Both the position numbers and the translations under genes were made by a program. Under the pieces are notes generated by a model, which saw only the letters and a list, made by a program, of their open reading frames with translations, did no database searches and was not told the origin of the DNA. A stretch of 64,000 bases of DNA from Clostridium transplantifaecale (GTDB taxonomy: Bacteria; Bacillota; Clostridia; Lachnospirales; Lachnospiraceae): NCBI RefSeq assembly GCF_900626075.1, contig NZ_UYZY01000003.1:496001-560000 (forward strand). The letters are read 5' to 3'. How positions within the stretch are numbered: position 1 is the stretch's first letter; each line of letters begins with the position of its first letter. Positions 43,595 through 52,999 of the stretch are shown in pieces.

Positions 43595-45175
43595 ATGGAG
43601 AAATTTGGTACACTCATTATTATTGCAGTGGTTGCGGTCCTCGTGCTCGGCATCTTTGCAGGCGGCTATGTGAAAGCTCCGCCGGACAAGGCGTTCCTGA
43701 TTTCCGGCCTGAAGAAGGAGCCCAGAATCCTGATCGGAAAAGCAGGCATCCGGATTCCGTTCCTGGAGAGACTGGACAGACTGTATCTGGGGCAGATGAC
43801 GGTGGACATTAAGACGGACACCTACATTCCGACCAATGACTTTATTAATGTTATGGTTGATGCCGTGGCTAAAATACGCATCTCTGAAGATCCGGTTAAG
43901 ATGAAACTGGCTGCCAGAAACTTCTTAAACAAAAACCAGGATCAGATTGCGGCGGATTTGACGGATTCCCTGCAGGGTAATATGCGTGAAATCATAGGAA
44001 CACTTTCGCTGCGTGCCATCAATACGGATCGGGATTCTTTCTCCGACCAGGTAATGGAAAAAGCATCAAAGGATATGGAGAAGCTGGGAATTGAAATTCT
44101 TTCCTGTAATATTCAGAACGTGGAAGACGAACATGGGCTGATTCAGGACATGGGTATGGATAATACCAGTAAAATCAGAAAAGAGGCTTCCATTGCGAAA
44201 GCCGAGGCGGAGCGCGATATCGCTATCGCCCAGGCGGCGGCCGACAAAGCGGCTAATGATGCGAGGGTACTGGCTGAGACCGAGATTGCAAAGAAAAATA
44301 CGGAGCTTGATATTAAGAAAGCCGAACTGAAAACCAATGCCGATACAAAGAAGGCGGAGGCCGATGCCGCATACGAGATTCAGAGCCAGGAGCAGCAGAA
44401 GACCATCCAGATTGCCACTGTAAATGCTCAGATTGCCAAAGCGGAGAGAGAAGCGGAGCTGCGCCGCCAGGAAGTAGAAGTACAGCAGCAGGCCCTGGAA
44501 GCGGAGATTAACAAAACGGCGGATGCCGAGCGCTACCGAGTGGAGCAGGAGGCGGCAGCCCAACTGACGAAACGCCAGAGAGAGGCCGAAGCAAAGAAAT
44601 ACGAGCAGGAGAAAGAAGCCGAGGCGAAGAAAGCACTCGCAGATGCGGCAAGATACAGCGCAGAACAGGAGGCGGAGGGGATCCGCGCCAAAGGTGAAGC
44701 GGAGGCATCGGCCATTGAGGCCAAAGCCAAAGCGGAGGCGGAAGGTATGCAGAAGAAGGCAGAGGCATTCAAACTTTATAACAATGCCGCCATCATCCAG
44801 ATGCTGGTTGAAATTCTGCCGGATATGGCAGCTCAGGTATCCAAATCCGTGGAGCAGATTGATAAGATTACGATCTTTGGAGGTGGTTCAGGGAGCGATG
44901 GCGTGCAGAGTATCTCCGACTATGTGCCGATAGGAATGGCTAAAACATTTGAGACAATCAAGGAGGCCACCGGCGTCGATCTGGCGGAGGTTATCCGCGG
45001 CGAGACATATGATGCCAAGGTCAACAGGAACATCAGCATCTCTGATATTCCGGAACTGAAGGCCACGCTGGAAGTGCAGAGGGAGACGGAGAAGAAAGAA
45101 ACGTCGAAGAAAGAAACTGTTGAAGCGGAACCGGTAACCGTGCCTGAAGAGGGGATGGCCGGCGCAGAGACGTAA
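43595..45175 (+). CDS. floT: Flotillin-like SPFH-domain membrane scaffold protein
   Basis: A 526-residue flotillin/YuaG-type protein. One N-terminal membrane helix (residues 5-24) is followed by an SPFH domain (about 27-190; PPDKAFLISGLKK, IRIPFLERLDRL). Next comes a long Ala/Glu/Lys coiled coil (about 190-400) with the EA-repeats of flotillins, and a C-terminal region ending in an acidic tail. It organises membrane microdomains. The usual partner NfeD is not adjacent, so the gene stands alone between two terminators. AGAGGGGT precedes the ATG. Confidence 0.9.
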   Translation: MEKFGTLIIIAVVAVLVLGIFAGGYVKAPPDKAFLISGLKKEPRILIGKAGIRIPFLERLDRLYLGQMTVDIKTDTYIPTNDFINVMVDAVAKIRISEDPVKMKLAARNFLNKNQDQIAADLTDSLQGNMREIIGTLSLRAINTDRDSFSDQVMEKASKDMEKLGIEILSCNIQNVEDEHGLIQDMGMDNTSKIRKEASIAKAEAERDIAIAQAAADKAANDARVLAETEIAKKNTELDIKKAELKTNADTKKAEADAAYEIQSQEQQKTIQIATVNAQIAKAEREAELRRQEVEVQQQALEAEINKTADAERYRVEQEAAAQLTKRQREAEAKKYEQEKEAEAKKALADAARYSAEQEAEGIRAKGEAEASAIEAKAKAEAEGMQKKAEAFKLYNNAAIIQMLVEILPDMAAQVSKSVEQIDKITIFGGGSGSDGVQSISDYVPIGMAKTFETIKEATGVDLAEVIRGETYDAKVNRNISISDIPELKATLEVQRETEKKETSKKETVEAEPVTVPEEGMAGAET

Positions 45176-45231
45176 AATAGAAAGCTGTATAAAATAAAAA
45201 TTGTATTATGTAAAAGATCGCGATAAGAGTA

Positions 45232-45257
45232 AGCGCCTGCTGGTACCGGCAGGCGCT
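45232..45257 (+). terminator. Hairpin after the flotillin gene
   Basis: AGCGCCTGC and GCAGGCGCT form a strong stem around TGGTACCG, followed by GTTTAAA. The T tract is weak. Confidence 0.6.
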
Positions 45258-45599
45258 GTTTAAACAGGAAAGACCTGCAGTCCGAAACAAAGATATGTTA
45301 TATTAAAATGGCCGGAGGATAGTTTAAGTCATATAAGAAACTATCACCAGATCAAAATAAAAGTCCGTTTTTACAATATTCTGACAGAGGAAATTCTATA
45401 AGAAAATGGCTCTGCGTCTACGGTTCAGCCTGCTGTCGGGCAAAAATTCAGTATAATGAAAACAATTCATCATAATTTAAAACATAAATTCTGTATCGTA
45501 AAAGCAGAGGAAAAAGTCAGGAAACGATTGTCCGGAGTCAAAAAAATATAATCGCTCTGTATGGAATCCGTACTGTATGCGTTTGCGCTAAAATTTCTA
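45258..45599. other. AT-rich gene-free stretch upstream of purE
   Basis: No gene is seen. A GATAGTTT...AAACTATC inverted repeat (45318-45345) is the only clear structure. I looked for a guanine riboswitch core and did not find one. Confidence 0.5.
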
Positions 45600-45628
45600 T
45601 TGACTTGCCCCCAAAAACCTAGTATTAT
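45600..45628 (+). promoter_or_regulatory. Sigma-A promoter of the purEMND operon
   Basis: TTGACT (45600-45605), 17 bases, TATTAT (45623-45628), about 150 bases before purE. TATTATTACTAATAAGTAATA just at the -10 is a near-palindrome that could be an operator. Confidence 0.65.
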
Positions 45629-45778
45629 TACTAATAAGTAATAGTGCTTTAATTAAATGTACTTATAAGTGTGGCTAATATATTTATTATCAAACAGTAA
45701 TGAATTATTCTGCACATTCCGCAGAATAACTGCAAATGAAAATCCAGAAGATAAACAAGCAGAAAAGGAGAACAAACA

Positions 45779-46297
45779 ATGGCTAAAGTAGGAATTGTAA
45801 TGGGAAGTGACTCTGATATGCCTGTAATGGCTCAGGCGGCAGATTTCCTGGAGAAGATGGGAATTGACTTTGAGATGACGGTAATTTCAGCCCACAGGGA
45901 GCCGGATGTATTTTTTAAATATGCCAAGTCCGCTGAGGAGAGAGGCTATAAAGTAATCATTGCCGGCGCAGGTAAAGCAGCCCATCTGCCGGGAATGTGT
46001 GCCGCCCTGTTCCAGATGCCGGTTATCGGCATTCCGATGAAGACCTCTGATTTAGGAGGAGTTGATTCTCTTTATTCTATCGTACAGATGCCGTCCGGTA
46101 TCCCAGTTGCAACGGTTGCTATTAACGGTGGAAAGAATGCGGGAATCCTGGCTGCCAAGATCCTGGCTACATCCGATCCGGAACTGCTTCAGAAGTTAAA
46201 AGATTACTCCGAAGAGATGAAGAATGAAGTTGTTGCGAAAGCGGAGAAGTTAGATCAGATTGGTTACAAAGAGTATGTAGCCCAGATGAAGAAATAA
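45779..46297 (+). CDS. purE: 5-(carboxyamino)imidazole ribonucleotide mutase
   Basis: Class I PurE (172 residues) moves the carboxyl group in purine synthesis to give CAIR. The signature GSDSDMPVM near the N-terminus, ISAHREPD, and AGAGKAAHLPGMCA are present. A AAAAGGAG site precedes the ATG. It heads the purEMND operon; purK is not adjacent. Confidence 0.95.
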   Translation: MAKVGIVMGSDSDMPVMAQAADFLEKMGIDFEMTVISAHREPDVFFKYAKSAEERGYKVIIAGAGKAAHLPGMCAALFQMPVIGIPMKTSDLGGVDSLYSIVQMPSGIPVATVAINGGKNAGILAAKILATSDPELLQKLKDYSEEMKNEVVAKAEKLDQIGYKEYVAQMKK

Positions 46298-46410
46298 CGT
46301 TACGGAGTGAAACGTAACGAAATAATCATACCTGTTTGGAAAACCATATAGAGCGATAGACAAAGAAATTGAAAATAGAACAGTGAATTCAAAGATACTG
46401 GAGGAAAATG

Positions 46411-47442
46411 ATGGATTACAAGAACGCCGGAGTTGATATTGAAGCTGGATACAAATCAGTTGAGCTGATGAAAGAACATGTAAAAGGAACCATGAGACCG
46501 GAAGTAATGGGAGGCCTGGGAGGATTTTCAGGAGCTTTCTCCGCCGCTGCTTTTAAAGAGATGGATGAGCCGGTGCTGCTGTCGGGAACCGATGGTGTGG
46601 GAACAAAGTTAAAACTTGCTTTCCTGATGGATAAACATGATACGGTCGGCATCGACTGTGTTGCCATGTGCGTCAACGACGTGGCATGTGCAGGCGGCGA
46701 GCCCCTGTTTTTCCTGGATTACATTGCCTGCGGCAAGAATGTGCCTGAGAAAATCGCAACCATCGTAAGCGGCGTGGCGGAAGGCTGCAAGCAGTCGGGC
46801 GCTGCCCTTGTAGGCGGCGAGACAGCTGAAATGCCTGGATTTTATCCGGAGGATGAGTACGATCTGGCAGGTTTTGCGGTCGGCGCGGTAGATAAAAAGG
46901 ATCTGATTACAGGTGAAAACCTGGCGGCCGGGGACATCCTGATCGGAATGGCCTCCTCAGGCGTGCACAGCAACGGTTTTTCCCTTGTCCGTAAGGTATT
47001 TGAGAATGAACTGACGGCAGAAGGGCTGAATACGTATTATGAGGAGCTGAACACCACACTGGGTGAGGCTCTGATTGCCCCGACCAAAATTTATGTAAAA
47101 GCGCTTAAATCGGTCAAAGAAGCCGGCGTTACAATAAAAGCGTGCAGCCATATTACAGGCGGTGGTTTCTATGAGAATATTCCGCGTATGTTAAAGGAAG
47201 GAACACGTGCCGTAGTCAAGAAAGACAGTTACGATGTTCCGGCCATTTTCGGGCTTCTGGCTAAGAAGGGCAATATTAAAGAAGAGATGATGTACAATAC
47301 CTATAATATGGGCCTTGGAATGATTATGGCAGTCGCTCCCGCTGATGTGGACAAGACGATGGAAGCGGTAAAGGCAGCCGGAGAGACCCCTTATATTGTA
47401 GGTTCCATTGAAGCGGGCGAAAAGGGAGTAACCTTATGCTGA
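46411..47442 (+). CDS. purM: Phosphoribosylformylglycinamidine cyclo-ligase
   Basis: The AIR synthetase (343 residues) closes the imidazole ring using ATP. Motifs include [70 protein letters not shown] and HITGGGF(Y)EN(I)PR. GGAGG at 46400-46404 suits the ATG at 46411; an ATG at 46408 is too near. It overlaps purN by seven bases. Confidence 0.95.
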   Translation: MDYKNAGVDIEAGYKSVELMKEHVKGTMRPEVMGGLGGFSGAFSAAAFKEMDEPVLLSGTDGVGTKLKLAFLMDKHDTVGIDCVAMCVNDVACAGGEPLFFLDYIACGKNVPEKIATIVSGVAEGCKQSGAALVGGETAEMPGFYPEDEYDLAGFAVGAVDKKDLITGENLAAGDILIGMASSGVHSNGFSLVRKVFENELTAEGLNTYYEELNTTLGEALIAPTKIYVKALKSVKEAGVTIKACSHITGGGFYENIPRMLKEGTRAVVKKDSYDVPAIFGLLAKKGNIKEEMMYNTYNMGLGMIMAVAPADVDKTMEAVKAAGETPYIVGSIEAGEKGVTLC

Positions 47443-48035
47443 GAGTAGGCGTGCTGGTTTCCGGCGGGGGAACCAACTTACAGGCCATATTGGATGCTAT
47501 CGACGGCGGAATCATTGTGGGCGCCGAGGTGGTTGCCGTAATCAGCAATAATGAGAATGCCTATGCCATAGAGAGGGCCAGGAAACACAATATTCCGGCT
47601 TTTATCGTGACACCGAAAGCATACGGCAGCAGGGAAGAGTTTAACAATGCCCTGCTTGAGACAATGAATGTCTGCAAAGTGGATCTGATTGTCCTGGCCG
47701 GTTTCCTTGTAAAGATACCGGAGGCGATGATTGCTGCATATAAAAACAGAATTATCAATATACATCCGTCTTTAATCCCGTCTTTCTGCGGTGTCGGTTT
47801 CTACGGACTGAAGGTTCATGAGGCGGCGCTTAAACGCGGGGTCAAGGTGACGGGCGCTACGGTCCATTATGTGGATGAGGGAACTGATACCGGCCCCATC
47901 CTTCTTCAGAAAGCAGTGGAGGTCAGGGCGGGAGATACGCCGGAGATACTCCAGAGACGCGTTATGGAGGAGGCGGAATGGGTAATTCTTCCTCAGGCAA
48001 TCAACATGATAGCGAATAATATACAGGCCATATAA
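47436..48035 (+). CDS. purN: Phosphoribosylglycinamide formyltransferase
   Basis: GAR transformylase (199 residues) uses 10-formyl-THF. The N-terminal [27 protein letters not shown], the catalytic Asn-His segment [11 protein letters not shown] and [13 protein letters not shown] are family motifs. It overlaps purM and is followed at 20 bases by purD. The segment after the HPSLIP motif is slightly altered (SFCGVGFYG where LL PxxFxG is common) but the active-site residues remain. Confidence 0.94.
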   Translation: MLRVGVLVSGGGTNLQAILDAIDGGIIVGAEVVAVISNNENAYAIERARKHNIPAFIVTPKAYGSREEFNNALLETMNVCKVDLIVLAGFLVKIPEAMIAAYKNRIINIHPSLIPSFCGVGFYGLKVHEAALKRGVKVTGATVHYVDEGTDTGPILLQKAVEVRAGDTPEILQRRVMEEAEWVILPQAINMIANNIQAI

Positions 48036-48055
48036 GGTAAGGAGACAGGAGATAA

Positions 48056-49330
48056 ATGAAGATTCTAATCGTTGGAGGCGGCGGCCGTGAGCATGCCATC
48101 GCCTGGAAGGTAGCCCAGAGCAAGAGAGCAGATAAGATTTACTGTGCACCAGGCAATGCAGGAATTGCCGAATATGCAGAGTGCGTAGAGATCGGAGCCA
48201 TGGAATTTGACAAGCTTGCGGCATTTGCTAAAGAAAATGCCATCGACCTGACTATTATCGGTATGGATGATCCTCTGGTCGGCGGTATCGTGGATGTATT
48301 TGAGGCAGAAGGCTTAAAAGTATTCGGCCCGAGAAAAAATGCGGCTATCCTGGAGGGTTCCAAAGCATTTTCCAAGGATTTGATGAAGAAATACAATATT
48401 CCGACAGCCGGTTACGAAACCTTTGACGATCCGGAGAAAGCGCTTTCATACCTGAAGACAGCCGAGATGCCTATTGTACTGAAGGCGGATGGCCTGGCTC
48501 TTGGGAAAGGCGTACTGATCTGCAACACCCACGAGGAGGCAGAGGCCGGGGTGAGAGAGATCATGATGGATAAGAAATTCGGTTCCGCAGGAAACCAGAT
48601 GGTGATTGAGGAATTTATGACCGGCCGCGAAGTTTCCGTTCTCTCCTTTGTAGACGGGAATACAATCAGGATCATGACATCCGCCCAGGATCACAAACGT
48701 GCCCAGGACGGCGACCAGGGACTGAACACCGGCGGAATGGGAACCTTTTCCCCAAGCCCGTTCTACACGGAAGAAGTAGATGAATTCTGCCGTAAATATG
48801 TGTACCAGGCAACGGTGGATGCAATGAAGGCAGAGGGCAGAACCTTTAAGGGAATTATTTTCTTCGGCCTGATGCTGACTGAAAAGGGCCCGAAGGTACT
48901 GGAATACAATGCCCGTTTCGGTGATCCCGAAACCCAGGTGGTGCTTCCACGTATGAAGAACGATATCGTGGATGTATTTGAGGCCTGCGTAGACGGCACG
49001 CTGGATCAGATTGAACTGGAATTTGAAGATAATGCGGCGGTTTGTGTCGTGCTCGCTTCCGACGGATATCCGGTAAAATACGAAAAAGGATTTAAGATCA
49101 AAGGCCTTGATACGTTCAAGGAAAAAGAAGGATACTATGTGTTCCATGCCGGTTCCAAGTTTGATGCCGACGGTGATATCGTGACAAACGGAGGCCGTGT
49201 GCTGGGCGTAACGGCAACCGGAAAAGACTTGAAGGATGCCAGAGCCAACGCTTATAAGGCGACGGAATGGATTGAGTTTGATAATAAGTATATGAGACAT
49301 GATATTGGTAAGGCGATTGATGAGGCGTAA
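48056..49330 (+). CDS. purD: Phosphoribosylamine-glycine ligase
   Basis: GAR synthetase (424 residues), an ATP-grasp enzyme. The N-terminal IVGGGGREHAIAWK, PAGNAG-type PGNAGIAE, VLKADGLALGKGV, GREVSVLSFVDG and EYNARFGDPETQVVLP are diagnostic. It closes the purEMND operon and is followed by a strong bidirectional hairpin. Other de novo purine genes (purC, purF, purL, purH) are not in the window. Confidence 0.95.
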   Translation: MKILIVGGGGREHAIAWKVAQSKRADKIYCAPGNAGIAEYAECVEIGAMEFDKLAAFAKENAIDLTIIGMDDPLVGGIVDVFEAEGLKVFGPRKNAAILEGSKAFSKDLMKKYNIPTAGYETFDDPEKALSYLKTAEMPIVLKADGLALGKGVLICNTHEEAEAGVREIMMDKKFGSAGNQMVIEEFMTGREVSVLSFVDGNTIRIMTSAQDHKRAQDGDQGLNTGGMGTFSPSPFYTEEVDEFCRKYVYQATVDAMKAEGRTFKGIIFFGLMLTEKGPKVLEYNARFGDPETQVVLPRMKNDIVDVFEACVDGTLDQIELEFEDNAAVCVVLASDGYPVKYEKGFKIKGLDTFKEKEGYYVFHAGSKFDADGDIVTNGGRVLGVTATGKDLKDARANAYKATEWIEFDNKYMRHDIGKAIDEA

Positions 49331-49376
49331 AAAATGCGGTTAAAACCGAGATAGTAATTTGAGAAATTTTATTGCT

Positions 49377-49420
49377 AAGCTCAAGAAGAGCTCCCTGTTT
49401 TGGGAGCTCTTCTTGAGCTT
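49377..49420. terminator. Strong symmetric hairpin between purD and the convergent gene
   Basis: AAGCTCAAGAAGAGCTCCC - TGTTTT - GGGAGCTCTTCTTGAGCTT is a perfect 19-base stem. There is no long T tract. Placed between convergent genes, it could stop both. Confidence 0.7.
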
Positions 49421-49443
49421 AAGCATCTTCGCTATAAAAAAGA

Positions 49444-50001
49444 TTAATTCATCACCATCTGGAATAACGGAATTCCGATCGCAATAATCAGGGCGGCAAT
49501 CATTGCATATTTGGCTAATTTCCAGAATTTACTATTTCGGAAGGCCTTAATACAGGATAAACCGCAAAAACTCACTACGACCGCGACAGATGTTCCAACC
49601 AGGCCGTTTAATAGATCGCCGGTACGGTAAAAAGTAAGAGTGGCAAAAAAACCACAAATCCCAAAAGCCAGTATAGAAATCCCGAAAACGGTCCAGAAGA
49701 GACGCAGGGCTTTCGGGATCACGGTATTAGTCTTAGCCTTTTCTGCCTTACGCGGCATCTTCAGCTCAGAACGTTTTGCCACATTTTTAGGCTGTGGTGC
49801 AGCGTCTGTATCATGAAAAACAAATTCTTCGTAAACATATTTCTGATAAACAGCTCCCTGTTGTTCCGCCTCCTTCTGCGCCTTATCCTGCTGGACATCA
49901 TCCGGAGCATCCTTATCGGCCACCTGAAGAACATATCCACATCCTTTACAGGCGCTGCCTAATTCATCGATTCGACCGCAATATGGGCATATTTTTTTCA
50001 T
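49444..50001 (-). CDS. Zinc-ribbon membrane protein of unknown function
   Basis: The 185-residue protein starts with a zinc ribbon (CPYC ... CKGC, residues 4-20), then a charged Gln/Glu/Lys-rich linker and two to three membrane helices (about residues 95-118, 128-150 and 160-182). The family is not recognised; zinc ribbon plus membrane tail proteins are common in Firmicutes with unknown roles. AAGGGG and the position of CPYC right after the start favour the ATG at 50001 over one at 50064. Confidence 0.7.
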   Translation of the reverse strand: MKKICPYCGRIDELGSACKGCGYVLQVADKDAPDDVQQDKAQKEAEQQGAVYQKYVYEEFVFHDTDAAPQPKNVAKRSELKMPRKAEKAKTNTVIPKALRLFWTVFGISILAFGICGFFATLTFYRTGDLLNGLVGTSVAVVVSFCGLSCIKAFRNSKFWKLAKYAMIAALIIAIGIPLFQMVMN

Positions 50002-50216
50002 GTTATTCCCCTTATATATGTAATATGATAATAGTATACCAGCAGTTTCATAAAAGGACAACAAATGATTTAAAACAGGACGAAATATTATACCGCTTTT
50101 ATCGCCTAATGGATTTATTAAAGGTGAATGCTTGCTTTTTTATTCTAATGCAGATAAACTTGGCAATAAGAGTAGACATAACGGACGTATTTACAGATGT
50201 AGAAAGGAATTGTATT

Positions 50217-51020
50217 ATGAGAGCCAGAGTATATGATAAAAGTGAAAATACCTTCTATGTTTCGGAAATTTATGGCATTGTCAATTCCGGAGGGGATAAA
50301 TATATTGTGGGTAGACAGAAATCTGGAACGCGGCAATTCTGCCTGGTGGACTATTTGGATTTTTCATCGTCACAGGCGCCTCATCCCGTTCAGGTCGAGT
50401 GCATTGACCGCAACGATCTAAACGGCGGGTCGGAGTGGCTCTGCAAGACAAAAGAGGAGCTGGAAGAATTCAACCAGATCCTGGAGCAGCAGTTCTCACT
50501 GCCGCGGATATTGCGCTACAGCGGATATCGCTTTATATGGGAAGACAGGGAAACGCTGATTCAGCTCCTTCTCAATAAAACAGTCCGCGATGACACCGGC
50601 ATGGCGGCCGGAATACAGACAAAACTCACGGGATGGAATTACATCGAGAGTGAGCCTGACATCGACATGCTGATGGAGGTGTTTGCCGGTTTTCACGATT
50701 CCGTCATCAAAGAGATTCATTATCTGAGCGGCGACTATGTGGACGGGGAAGGGATGCACCTGACCTTCTCCTGTGATAAAAAGATACAGTTCCTGTTTGA
50801 CAGCGACTGGTCGGACAGTATAGAGGTGGTATTTGAAGCGGTCCGGCTGATGCAGCTTGTACCACCGGCAGAAAACTATCTGGCGGATTTGTATGACGCT
50901 TCTGTTTTTGTGAAAAATCACGAAGTATATTTTTATGACAGCAATCTGGCCGAAATTCCCGAAACTTACAGCGGGACCTGGGTAAAGGCGCTGGGAATGC
51001 GCTGGAGGTCTCTGAAATAG
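50217..51020 (+). CDS. Hypothetical protein, beta-rich
   Basis: No family is recognised. The 267-residue product begins MRARVYDKSENTFYVSEIYG and has an aromatic, acidic composition. Residues about 150-215 (FHDSVIKEIHYLSGDYVDGEGMHLTFSCDK) resemble small Firmicutes proteins in which a leading FHD(S/A) segment precedes paired strands, sometimes found as immunity or stress-linked proteins; the resemblance is weak. AAAGGAATTG precedes the ATG at 50217. An open frame back to 49794 runs through the opposite gene and is ignored. It precedes kptA by about 125 bases. Confidence 0.6.
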   Translation: MRARVYDKSENTFYVSEIYGIVNSGGDKYIVGRQKSGTRQFCLVDYLDFSSSQAPHPVQVECIDRNDLNGGSEWLCKTKEELEEFNQILEQQFSLPRILRYSGYRFIWEDRETLIQLLLNKTVRDDTGMAAGIQTKLTGWNYIESEPDIDMLMEVFAGFHDSVIKEIHYLSGDYVDGEGMHLTFSCDKKIQFLFDSDWSDSIEVVFEAVRLMQLVPPAENYLADLYDASVFVKNHEVYFYDSNLAEIPETYSGTWVKALGMRWRSLK

Positions 51021-51144
51021 AATGACCATATCGTTAATGTGGCATTATAAGTAATATGGCCATATAAATGATAAGACCGTATAAATAATACAGCAGTACA
51101 AAATATGCCTGCATTAAAATATAACAGGAGAGGAAAACCGAAAA

Positions 51145-51684
51145 ATGAAGGATTTAACAAATACAAGCAAGTATCTCAGCCTGATTCTGCGCCATAAACC
51201 GGAGGCTATCGGGATTAGGCTCGATGAGCATGGCTGGGCGGATGTGCAGAATCTAATTGAAGGAATCGGTAAGACACGTCCCTTTGACCGGGAAACGCTG
51301 GAGGAAATTGTGCGGACGGACAATAAGAAACGCTACTCCTTTAATGACGATAAAACCCTGATCCGGGCGAACCAGGGGCATTCCATTCCTGTGGATGTGG
51401 AGCTGCCGGTGGAAGAGCCGCCGGAGTATCTATGGCACGGAACGGGACAGAAGTTTGAAGTATCCATAGACAAGATGGGGCTGATTCCCAAAAGCAGGCT
51501 GTACGTTCATCTTTCCGCGGACAGGGAAACGGCCGTAAAGGTTGGAAGCCGCCATGGAGACCCGATTGTTTACCGGGTGGACACAGGAAGAATGGCAGGG
51601 GACGGATACATATTTTACCGCTCTGTCAATGGAGTCTGGCTGACAAAAGAGGTGCCTGCGGGATACCTTGAAAAAAATCATTGA
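51145..51684 (+). CDS. kptA: RNA 2'-phosphotransferase (Tpt1/KptA)
   Basis: The 179-residue enzyme removes a 2'-phosphate from RNA using NAD+. Family motifs are LSLILRHKPEAIGI (Arg-His), GWADVQNLI, YSFNDD, IRANQGHS, LWHGTG, and VHLSADRETAVKVG. In bacteria there is no tRNA-splicing need, so its role is unclear; repair of 2'-phosphorylated RNA or ADP-ribosylation has been proposed for the family. Its 3' end overlaps the convergent frameshifted gene by seven bases. Confidence 0.92.
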   Translation: MKDLTNTSKYLSLILRHKPEAIGIRLDEHGWADVQNLIEGIGKTRPFDRETLEEIVRTDNKKRYSFNDDKTLIRANQGHSIPVDVELPVEEPPEYLWHGTGQKFEVSIDKMGLIPKSRLYVHLSADRETAVKVGSRHGDPIVYRVDTGRMAGDGYIFYRSVNGVWLTKEVPAGYLEKNH

Positions 51685-52341
51685 TTCTGCCGGTAAATTT
51701 CCCGGAACTTTTCCACCATGTGATTGTACTGCCCGGCCGTAAATACCCAGCTGACATCCTCGATCCAGAAGATATTGACGTCTTTCTGCATATAAGGAAG
51801 CGTGTAATTCCGCCTTCTCCGAAGCAATTCCTCCTGCCAGTTCTCACTGATCCAGTTGAAGAATTCCCGGCTGCCGAATTCTTCCCATGCGATATTGTCG
51901 CCATACATTTCCCAGTCTTCTTCCGAATAGGAATCTAAGTTGGCAATACCCGCTCTCTGTTCGAGATCAAAATCTTCATTTTCGTGGAGAAGCAGTCCGA
52001 GCTTGTCCCAGAAGATGAAATCCTCCGTTTTTCTTATTCTGGCAAGTATGACAATACAACTTAAATCACAGTCATCCTCACAGACCAGAAGGGGGGACAT
52101 TCAATGTCTCAGGGCTGTCGATCATTTCCCAGATAAAGCGGTTTTCGGCAGCCCATTCAAGTTTTCCGGACCACGCGGGCAGGAGTCCGAGGAGGGAACC
52201 GAACCGCTCCAGTGCAGGACATTTCCCGTCATGGATGTATTTGTCCAGATATTGCACAATGGGTTTGCCGTCGATAAGCCAGTAAAACTCACTGTAGCCG
52301 TATACTGTGGCTACCGGCAAAACGTCAATCGTATTATTCAT
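51678..52341 (-). pseudogene. Frameshifted hypothetical gene (split at a G6 run)
   Basis: Two minus-strand frames join into one protein. The N-terminal part (from ATG 52341, with GGAAGGAGGG ahead) ends SPETLNVPPSGL. The C-terminal part (to 51678) begins SPLLVCEDDCDLSCIVILARI. Removing one G of GGGGGG at 52091-52096 gives ...LNVPLLVCEDDCDLS... and about 220 continuous residues. The protein is acidic and Trp/Tyr-rich, with no recognised family. A shift in a homopolymer may be real decay, phase variation or an assembly error. Confidence 0.75.
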
Positions 52342-52527
52342 CGAATCCCTCCTTCCCGAGCGGCTCATCTTATATTCATATCATATCACCCGTAAACTTC
52401 CGGTACAATGATAATTTGTTCCGGGTTATTCAGTGTTACGGCCATCCGGCCCGTTACGGTTCACTCCGCATTACGCTGTGAACAGTAACTCCGCCCCTTT
52501 CAATGAACCTGATTTTCTTTACCAATC

Positions 52528-52577
52528 TTGTATTTCCGGAGAAAACTGTGTATAATGGTCAATAAATATTGACCATT
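52528..52577 (+). promoter_or_regulatory. Promoter and palindromic operator of the ArsR-EFR1 operon
   Basis: TTGTAT (52528-52533), 17 bases, TATAAT (52551-52556). Overlapping the -10, AATGGTCAATA - AA - TATTGACCATT (52554-52577) is a perfect 11-base inverted repeat. A dimeric repressor bound here would block transcription; the ArsR-type product of the first gene is the natural candidate. Confidence 0.8.
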
Positions 52578-52621
52578 CATTACGAATCAGTAAATGACGG
52601 AGGATGCAGGAGGGCGATCGC

Positions 52622-52999
52622 ATGGAAAAAGATTCCTTTGAGGCGCGCAGACAGAGTTTCGCAGAGAAATTTGAACAGTGTCAGCCCGCGCTTTCCGCAG
52701 TGGGAGATGAGACGAGGCAGCTCATCATCAGAACGCTGATCGAGAACTGCGGGATTGGGGGAATCCGCGTCGGAGAGATACAGAAAAGCACGAACATTTC
52801 CAGAACCGCGGTTTCCCATCACCTGAAAATACTGAAAGAGGCAGGAATCATCACGGTACGCCAGTGCGGCACAAAGAACTTTTATTATCTGGATCCCGAA
52901 AGCAGCAGTATGAGGCGTATTGCAGAGTTCTGGAACGAGGCGGTGGAAATGATGGGGTTATGCCCTTATGTGAGAGAGGAGAAAAAGAATGAAACTTAA
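52622..52999 (+). CDS. ArsR family transcriptional regulator
   Basis: A 125-residue winged-helix protein: ALSAVGDETRQLIIRTL, then the recognition region VGEIQKSTNISRTAVSHHLKILKEAGII, and the wing RQCGTKNFYYL. The classical metal-binding Cys pair of arsenic sensors (ELCVCDL) is absent, although three scattered cysteines occur, so the signal is probably not arsenic. AGGAGGG before ATG 52622 fixes the start. It overlaps the EFR1 gene by 11 bases and likely autoregulates through the upstream palindrome. Confidence 0.88.
   Translation: MEKDSFEARRQSFAEKFEQCQPALSAVGDETRQLIIRTLIENCGIGGIRVGEIQKSTNISRTAVSHHLKILKEAGIITVRQCGTKNFYYLDPESSSMRRIAEFWNEAVEMMGLCPYVREEKKNET

Noticed and set aside
44066..44563. 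Minus-strand hydrophobic frame within the flotillin gene
   Set aside because: It is the complement of the Ala/Glu coiled coil; such repeats give long false frames.
45258..45778. Possible guanine riboswitch before purE
   Set aside because: The conserved core and three-stem pattern were looked for and not found; only a promoter and simple inverted repeats are seen.
49794..50216. N-terminal extension of the hypothetical gene at 50217
   Set aside because: It overlaps the opposite zinc-ribbon gene in antisense, and a good ribosome site lies just before 50217.
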